Shown one piece after another: positions 15,388 through 19,621 of a DNA stretch of 19,621 nt. Location of the stretch: NCBI GenBank assembly GCA_002377245.1, contig DFPL01000051.1, positions 1-19,621 on the forward strand, read 5' to 3'. Position 1 is the stretch's first letter. Every line of letters begins with the position of its first letter. This DNA is from Enterobacteriaceae bacterium UBA3516. GTDB taxonomy: Bacteria; Pseudomonadota; Gammaproteobacteria; Enterobacterales; Enterobacteriaceae. A model generated the notes under the pieces. The model made no database searches. It worked only from the letters and a program-made list of their open reading frames with translations, and was not told the DNA's origin. The translations under genes were made by a program, and so were the position numbers.

Positions 15388-16194
15388 TTATTTATTGTCG
15401 GATATTGATCGCGCCCGCGCATACTGACGGGGCGTTGAGGCGGTGTAACTGACAAAGGTGCGGTGAAAATGGCTCTGATCCGCAAAGCCGCTCTGATACC
15501 CCACCTCAGTGATATCGCCTCCGGCGCGCAGTTGGGTTCTGGCAAATTCGATGCGGGCATTATTCAGCCATGCGCCGGGCGTTAATCCTGTCGCCTGTTT
15601 AAACTGACGAATCAGCGTCTCTTTACGCAGGGCATAATGGCCTGCCAGCCTGTCCAGCGTCGGCGCCAGGGTAAAATCCGCCTGCAGCGTCGACTGCATT
15701 TCATGAAATTCGCTCTGCTGCTGAGGGCATATCGTAAGCCCAGGCAGAGAGGTCAGCAGTTCCCTCACCGCGTAAGCCAGCCTCTCGGTGTCTCCTCGCT
15801 TCATTAATTCAATCACGTGCATAAAAGCCGTGAACAGCTGCGGATTGCGAATAACCGTATGCTCGCAGCAAAGCGTCGCCCCTGCTTCGCCACCCAGTTG
15901 CTCAAGACACCACGGTTTAGCGATATAGAGCATATGATAACTGCGTGGCGTGCCTGCAAGCGGATTGCAGCTGTGCGCGACTTCGGGTGCGATAGCAATC
16001 ATCTCCCTCGGTTTGAGGTGATACTCCTGCCCGCCACATCTGCTGACCGTCTCACCGTCGATGATTGCCCCGATCGATAGCTGCGGATGCTGGTGCAATT
16101 TATAAGCCTGCATGCTTTGCCGGGTCGTGCGAAGCTCAATCCAGGGGGCGTTGTCTGAACGCCAGAAGCCCTGTTCAATATCGCGGGTTGTCAT
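15388..16194 (-). CDS. AraC-family transcriptional regulator
   Basis: A 268-aa regulator with an N-terminal cupin-like effector domain (about residues 20-110, including HQHPQLSIGAIIDG and LKPREMIAIAPEVAHS) and a C-terminal double helix-turn-helix. The second HTH carries the AraC signature in DITEVGYQSGFADQSHFHRTF followed by TPRQYAR. The start at ATG 16192-16194 is chosen because GGGGAAAG precedes it at good spacing. The frame opens 12 codons earlier at 16230 without a convincing ribosome binding site. It probably controls the downstream LysE-type exporter (44 nt away) in response to the exported compound or a precursor. The effector is unknown. The TPR gene lies 42 nt upstream, so read-through from it is possible. 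Confidence 0.92.
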   Translation of the reverse strand: MTTRDIEQGFWRSDNAPWIELRTTRQSMQAYKLHQHPQLSIGAIIDGETVSRCGGQEYHLKPREMIAIAPEVAHSCNPLAGTPRSYHMLYIAKPWCLEQLGGEAGATLCCEHTVIRNPQLFTAFMHVIELMKRGDTERLAYAVRELLTSLPGLTICPQQQSEFHEMQSTLQADFTLAPTLDRLAGHYALRKETLIRQFKQATGLTPGAWLNNARIEFARTQLRAGGDITEVGYQSGFADQSHFHRTFVSYTASTPRQYARARSISDNK

Positions 16195-16236
16195 CTCTTT
16201 CCCCTGATGGCCTGTGCTGATTAACGGCATTCGACG

Positions 16237-18222
16237 CTACTTCTTTTCCGTCACACGCGTAAGCCACTGCCCATAATCAGAACTGAAATCCACCGTTCTG
16301 CTCTGTCTATACGCCGCCAACTCGTCATCCATACCGAAGATTTTCCATACCAACGGGGCCAGGCGGGCCATCTCGCTGCTCTCCTGCGTGGCGACACGCA
16401 GCAGTTCAAGGGTGCGTTTGCGGTATTCGCCGACAACCTCAGACTGATAATCGAAGGCTTTACTTAACCCGGAGAGATACATCAACTTCGGCACCTCCGC
16501 CTGCGGCCACTGTAACGCCATATTCAGCGGCCACTCCAGCATGGCGCGCTCCCCCCACAATGCGCTGCGAGGAATGTACTGCGTGGCGACCAGCGTCAGA
16601 GTAAACGCCTGACCCAACTCATTAAGATAGATGTCCATTGCGTCAGCGGACGGGCGGGCGTAAAACGCGTCCAGCGGCTCAGTCGTAACCGACCCGGTTT
16701 TCGCCAGCAGGCGTTGTTCCAGATTTAGCACCAGCGCCCCGAGCTCCGACTGGGCCACGGTGCCGCTTTCCGTACCGCATTCTTTTCGCAGGGTGCAGTC
16801 CCACAGCGTCAGCGAGAGCTGCCACTGACGCTGTTCCCCCTCGCCGGTAAAGCCAAGCTGCCCGGTGATAAAGTATTTCATTGTTGGCGGGACAAGGTCG
16901 AAGAGCGCATTGCCATCCGTGCTATGAGAGGAGAGAACCGGCCCTATCCCGGCGGCAATCTGGAAGTAACACTGGGCGGCAAAAGGCGTCCAGTAGTGGG
17001 CCGCTTCCGCCAGATACAGCGGAATGGCACGAACAAGCCGTCCCACATCATCTTCGCGCTGCGACTCGGCGGGTGTGGCCTCAGCAGTAATTTTGCTGAG
17101 CGCAAAGAATCCGATCGTGTCGGCCTCTGGCGGTTTTCTCGTAAAGAGCCAGTCGGCCTTATAGAGACCGTAATGCCAGATCGGTTGTGAGATAGCGAGG
17201 GTACTGATCTCCACCTGTCCGGGATCGGTAGGCGTGCCCTGTGCGCTTTCTTTTCGCATCTGGTGAAACGCCTGCGCAAACTCATCCAGGTACTGCTTAA
17301 GCGGCGGAATATCCAGGGCATACATCCGGCTCAGTAGCTTCTCACCCTCCTCAGGGTTGCCCAATTCCTGATATGCGCGCAGCAGGTTAATGCCCGCCAT
17401 GGGATCGTGACGATGTTCGTCATAAATGGGCGCAATCAGCTCGACGATAAGCGATATTTCGCCGTTTTGCCCCAGATCGCCGGAGATCATCATCAGTGAA
17501 CGGCTGTCATATCGCCCGCCGGCCAGAACCTCCTCGTACAGCGCTTTAGCGGCTGCAGCATTTTTGTGTTCGAGATGATGACGTGCCAGCCATAACTGCG
17601 CGCGCCAGGAGCCCGGCAGTGCGGCAACGGTCTTAAGCCCAGCCACATAACCCGCTTCCCCTTCTCGCTCCTGTTTGAGCGTTGCCCACCAGACTAAGCC
17701 ATTATCCTGATTCGGATCGGCTTCAATAGCCTGCCAGAGCAGTTCGTCTGCACGGGCATCGTCACCGCGCTCCGCAAACACTTTCGCCAGATTGGTCAGT
17801 AAAATCCCGGTGGCTCCGACTTTCGCCATTCCCGTCTTCAGCGTGCTTTCAGCCTCATCCAACTGGTTGTTTTTCATCAGCACGATGCCCTGGATGGTAT
17901 GGCTGCGTTCGGGATCGTCATCGATTTCCACCAGCCGGGCGGCTGCGGGGATCAGATCGGCGGCAAAACCATCGTTGAGTCCGCCGAGAAGGGCATCATA
18001 AAGGCCTGCCGCGTCGTCCCATTTCTGTTCAAGACCGGGCAGGAAAACCTTGTCTCGCCAGTCGCTGCGGGTAATGTGCATCTGTCGCCCGTTGGCGTCG
18101 TAAGCCACAATCATCTCTTCATCAGGCTCAGGCGCAGCGGCGGCATGCGCCTGTTGCGGTTCCTCCTGCGTCGAGGGGCTTTCTTTCTTACCGGTCAGGC
18201 TGGAGAGCAGTTTTTTAAACAT
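16237..18222 (-). CDS. TPR-repeat protein of unknown function
   Basis: I do not recognise a named orthologue. From ATG 18220-18222 the product has 661 aa (MFKKLLSSLTGKKES). A GTG at 18301-18303 would add 27 residues. Neither start has a good ribosome binding site, but the short basic/amphipathic MFKKLLSSL start looks more like a true N-terminus. After a low-complexity linker rich in Ala, Glu, Pro and Gln (about 18-38) come a conserved-looking patch DANGRQMHITRSDW and TPR-like helical pairs over about 70-330 (for example NNQLDEAESTLKTGM and ERGDDARADELLWQAIEADPN). The C-terminal half (about 345-661) is Trp/Tyr-rich and not a repeat. No signal peptide is evident, so it is probably cytosolic, perhaps a scaffold. 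It lies downstream of the 128-aa gene, possibly co-transcribed, in place of E. coli yfgH-yfgI. Confidence 0.8.
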   Translation of the reverse strand: MFKKLLSSLTGKKESPSTQEEPQQAHAAAAPEPDEEMIVAYDANGRQMHITRSDWRDKVFLPGLEQKWDDAAGLYDALLGGLNDGFAADLIPAAARLVEIDDDPERSHTIQGIVLMKNNQLDEAESTLKTGMAKVGATGILLTNLAKVFAERGDDARADELLWQAIEADPNQDNGLVWWATLKQEREGEAGYVAGLKTVAALPGSWRAQLWLARHHLEHKNAAAAKALYEEVLAGGRYDSRSLMMISGDLGQNGEISLIVELIAPIYDEHRHDPMAGINLLRAYQELGNPEEGEKLLSRMYALDIPPLKQYLDEFAQAFHQMRKESAQGTPTDPGQVEISTLAISQPIWHYGLYKADWLFTRKPPEADTIGFFALSKITAEATPAESQREDDVGRLVRAIPLYLAEAAHYWTPFAAQCYFQIAAGIGPVLSSHSTDGNALFDLVPPTMKYFITGQLGFTGEGEQRQWQLSLTLWDCTLRKECGTESGTVAQSELGALVLNLEQRLLAKTGSVTTEPLDAFYARPSADAMDIYLNELGQAFTLTLVATQYIPRSALWGERAMLEWPLNMALQWPQAEVPKLMYLSGLSKAFDYQSEVVGEYRKRTLELLRVATQESSEMARLAPLVWKIFGMDDELAAYRQSRTVDFSSDYGQWLTRVTEKK

Positions 18223-18370
18223 AGCGCGTGTCTGTCGGTTGAGGTGGGTCGGCAGTCCGTGTTCCGTTTCGCGCAAAACGCTGATGGGCAGTGCGCTGAA
18301 CACTCAGCCAAAAGGGTGGCATAAAAGCCGGACCGCGTCTAATGCCTGAAATGGGGGGAGGAATAACGGA

Positions 18371-18757
18371 TTACTGCGTGTGTAAGCGTCGGTGCAAAAT
18401 ATCCTGCACGTACTTTTCAATCACAATGTGATGTTCCCGCCTTACTCGCGCAATGAAACCCTCCAGGGCATCGCTTGTAGCGTGGAGCGTATCAGAAACA
18501 AGGCTATCAAAATCGCTTTGGCTGAAACGGGGATTTCCGGGAAGGGCCGAATGCTGTAGCAAGGTGTGTGCAATGACCTCAAGGACGGCACGTCGGTAAT
18601 CATCGCCAAGGAGAACATCCAAATCACGCTGAGAGATAGCAAAGCTAAAGCTAAAACTCACCACGCCGGAATCGACAGGCAGCGAATAACTCAGCTGCCC
18701 GTCTGTTAGCTCCACATGAGGTTCATATCCGTCGCCCAGTAAACGTATTGGTTGCAT
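18371..18757 (-). CDS. Small protein of unknown function
   Basis: A 128-aa protein I cannot assign. The first half is beta-prone (PHVELTDGQLSYSLP, GVVSFSFSFAISQ). The second is helical and charged, ending in RVRREHHIVIEKYVQDILHRRL. No signal peptide, membrane segment or cysteine pair is visible. The ATG at 18755-18757 has AAGGAG 11 nt upstream, longer than usual, and a -10-like TATACT lies on the minus strand at 18804-18809. It precedes the TPR gene by about 150 nt (67 nt to the alternative GTG start) on the same strand, and the two may function together. Codon use looks like that of its neighbours, so the frame is probably genuinely coded. Confidence 0.7.
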   Translation of the reverse strand: MQPIRLLGDGYEPHVELTDGQLSYSLPVDSGVVSFSFSFAISQRDLDVLLGDDYRRAVLEVIAHTLLQHSALPGNPRFSQSDFDSLVSDTLHATSDALEGFIARVRREHHIVIEKYVQDILHRRLHTQ

Positions 18758-18803
18758 AGTGCGGGTTTCTCCTTCTTAGCATGGGTCATCACTACGTTGA
18801 TCA

Positions 18804-18809
18804 AGTATA
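18804..18809 (-). promoter_or_regulatory. -10-like element upstream of the 128-aa gene
   Basis: Minus-strand TATACT about 47 nt before the ATG. No convincing -35 is seen at the right distance, so this is only a weak suggestion of where the accessory cluster is transcribed from. Confidence 0.3.
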
Positions 18810-18870
18810 TCCTGCGCCGAATGACGCACACCTGTTCAAGCCTGATAAGAAAGATGAGCCATCACCCATA

Positions 18871-18906
18871 AAAAAACACCAGCAGCGCGACGCTTACTGG
18901 TGTTTT
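18871..18906 (-). terminator. Intrinsic terminator of guaA
   Basis: AAAACACCAG (18873-18882) pairs with CTGGTGTTTT (18897-18906), with an inner AGCG/CGCT helix (18884-18887 and 18891-18894) around CGA. On the minus strand, about 35 nt past the guaA stop, the stem is followed by a run of seven T residues. This is a strong rho-independent terminator and insulates the accessory cluster from guaA. Confidence 0.88.
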
Positions 18907-18940
18907 GATATTCAGCGGTTACAGGCAAAAGCTAAAACGC

Positions 18941-19621
18941 TTATTCCCACTCAATCGTCGCTGGCGGCTTGCCGCTGATGTCATACACCACGCGGGAAAT
19001 ACCGTTCACTTCATTGATGATGCGGTTAGAGACGCGGCCTAAGAAATCATAAGGCAGGTGCGCCCAGTGGGCGGTCATAAAGTCGATGGTTTCGACAGCG
19101 CGCAGGGAAACTACCCAGTCATATTTGCGCCCATCGCCCATCACACCAACGGAACGGACCGGCAGGAAGACGGTAAAGGCCTGGCTGACTTTGTTGTACA
19201 GGTCGGCTTTGTGCAGCTCTTCGATGAAGATTGCATCGGCGCGACGCAGCAGGTCGCAGTACTCTTTCTTCACTTCGCCCAGTACGCGCACGCCGAGACC
19301 TGGGCCCGGGAACGGGTGACGGTAGAGCATGTTGTACGGCAGGCCCAGCTCCAGACCAATTTTGCGGACTTCATCTTTGAACAGCTCACGCAGCGGTTCA
19401 ACCAGGCCCATCTTCATCTCTTTCGGCAGGCCGCCCACGTTGTGGTGAGATTTGATGACGTGTGCTTTACCGGTGGCGGAAGCGGCAGATTCGATCACGT
19501 CAGGGTAAATCGTCCCCTGCGCCAGCCACTTCACATCTTCCAGCTTCAGGGCTTCTTCATCGAAGATTTCCACGAAGACGCGGCCGATGATTTTACGTTT
19601 GGCTTCCGGATCGTTCTCGCC
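18941..19621 (-). CDS. guaA: GuaA, GMP synthase (glutamine-hydrolysing), C-terminal part
   Basis: Partial: the 5' part lies beyond the window. The 226 codons present match residues about 300-525 of the 525-aa E. coli enzyme, which aminates XMP to GMP using ATP and glutamine-derived ammonia. The visible part covers the end of the ATP-pyrophosphatase domain, including KSHHNVGGLP, and the whole C-terminal dimerisation/XMP-binding domain with RHPFPGPGLGVRVLGE, RSVGVMGDGR and the terminal KPPATIEWE. The frame runs unbroken to the window edge (GENDPEAKRK...). A methionine at 19571-19573 is internal and not a start. A strong terminator follows the stop. guaB would be expected upstream in the operon. 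Confidence 0.97.
   Translation of the reverse strand, partial: GENDPEAKRKIIGRVFVEIFDEEALKLEDVKWLAQGTIYPDVIESAASATGKAHVIKSHHNVGGLPKEMKMGLVEPLRELFKDEVRKIGLELGLPYNMLYRHPFPGPGLGVRVLGEVKKEYCDLLRRADAIFIEELHKADLYNKVSQAFTVFLPVRSVGVMGDGRKYDWVVSLRAVETIDFMTAHWAHLPYDFLGRVSNRIINEVNGISRVVYDISGKPPATIEWE

Noticed and set aside
14693..18757. Possible genomic island or defence cluster
   Set aside because: No integrase, transposase, tRNA, direct repeats or base-composition jump; none of the four proteins has a nuclease, helicase, toxin or NTPase motif that I can see.

Overview
The window is a chromosomal segment from an enterobacterium (Enterobacterales). Gene order and protein sequence follow the Escherichia coli perM-bepA-yfgD-hda-uraA-upp-purMN-ppk-ppx-pdeF-yfgG-(...)-guaA neighbourhood. 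Most proteins match my memory of the E. coli orthologues in length, with catalytic residues at the same or nearly the same numbers. The REP-type repeat and the replacement of the E. coli yfgH-yfgI interval by other genes suggest an Enterobacter/Klebsiella-like genus rather than Escherichia. The species cannot be fixed from the sequence alone.

Layout. 66-1133 (-) perM is divergent from 1356-3191 (+) bepA-yfgD (outer-membrane quality-control protease and an ArsC-like protein). After a REP-like hairpin come 3226-6096 (-): hda (regulator of DnaA, with a CTG start), uraA and upp (uracil uptake and salvage). The divergent upp/purM spacer holds a PurR box, a perfect FNR-type palindrome, and the upp promoter with its T-tract for UTP-dependent reiterative transcription. 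6374-8046 (+) is purMN (purine synthesis, ATGA overlap). 8280-11891 (+) is ppk-ppx (polyphosphate synthesis and degradation, 3-nt gap). It ends in a palindrome that contains the stop codons of both ppx and the convergent pdeF (11894-14122, -; c-di-GMP phosphodiesterase). A 339-bp divergent spacer with an FNR-like box separates pdeF from the small membrane-protein gene yfgG (14462-14653, +).

14693-18757 (-) is the accessory part. A 128-aa protein of unknown function is followed by a 661-aa TPR-like protein, an AraC-family regulator and a LysE/RhtB-type exporter. All are co-oriented and stand where E. coli has yfgH-yfgI. The exporter's Shine-Dalgarno sequence lies inside a 10-bp hairpin. The window ends with the C-terminal 226 codons of guaA (-) and its terminator.

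Functionally the core is nucleotide metabolism (uracil salvage, de novo purine synthesis, GMP synthesis) interleaved with replication control (hda), polyphosphate and c-di-GMP turnover, and envelope quality control. I found no phage, IS element, CRISPR array, rRNA or tRNA, and no clearly new multi-gene system. The most notable items are the 128-aa/TPR pair, the hairpin over the exporter start, a Glu-to-Pro change in a core PurM motif, and the perfect FNR-type palindrome upstream of upp.
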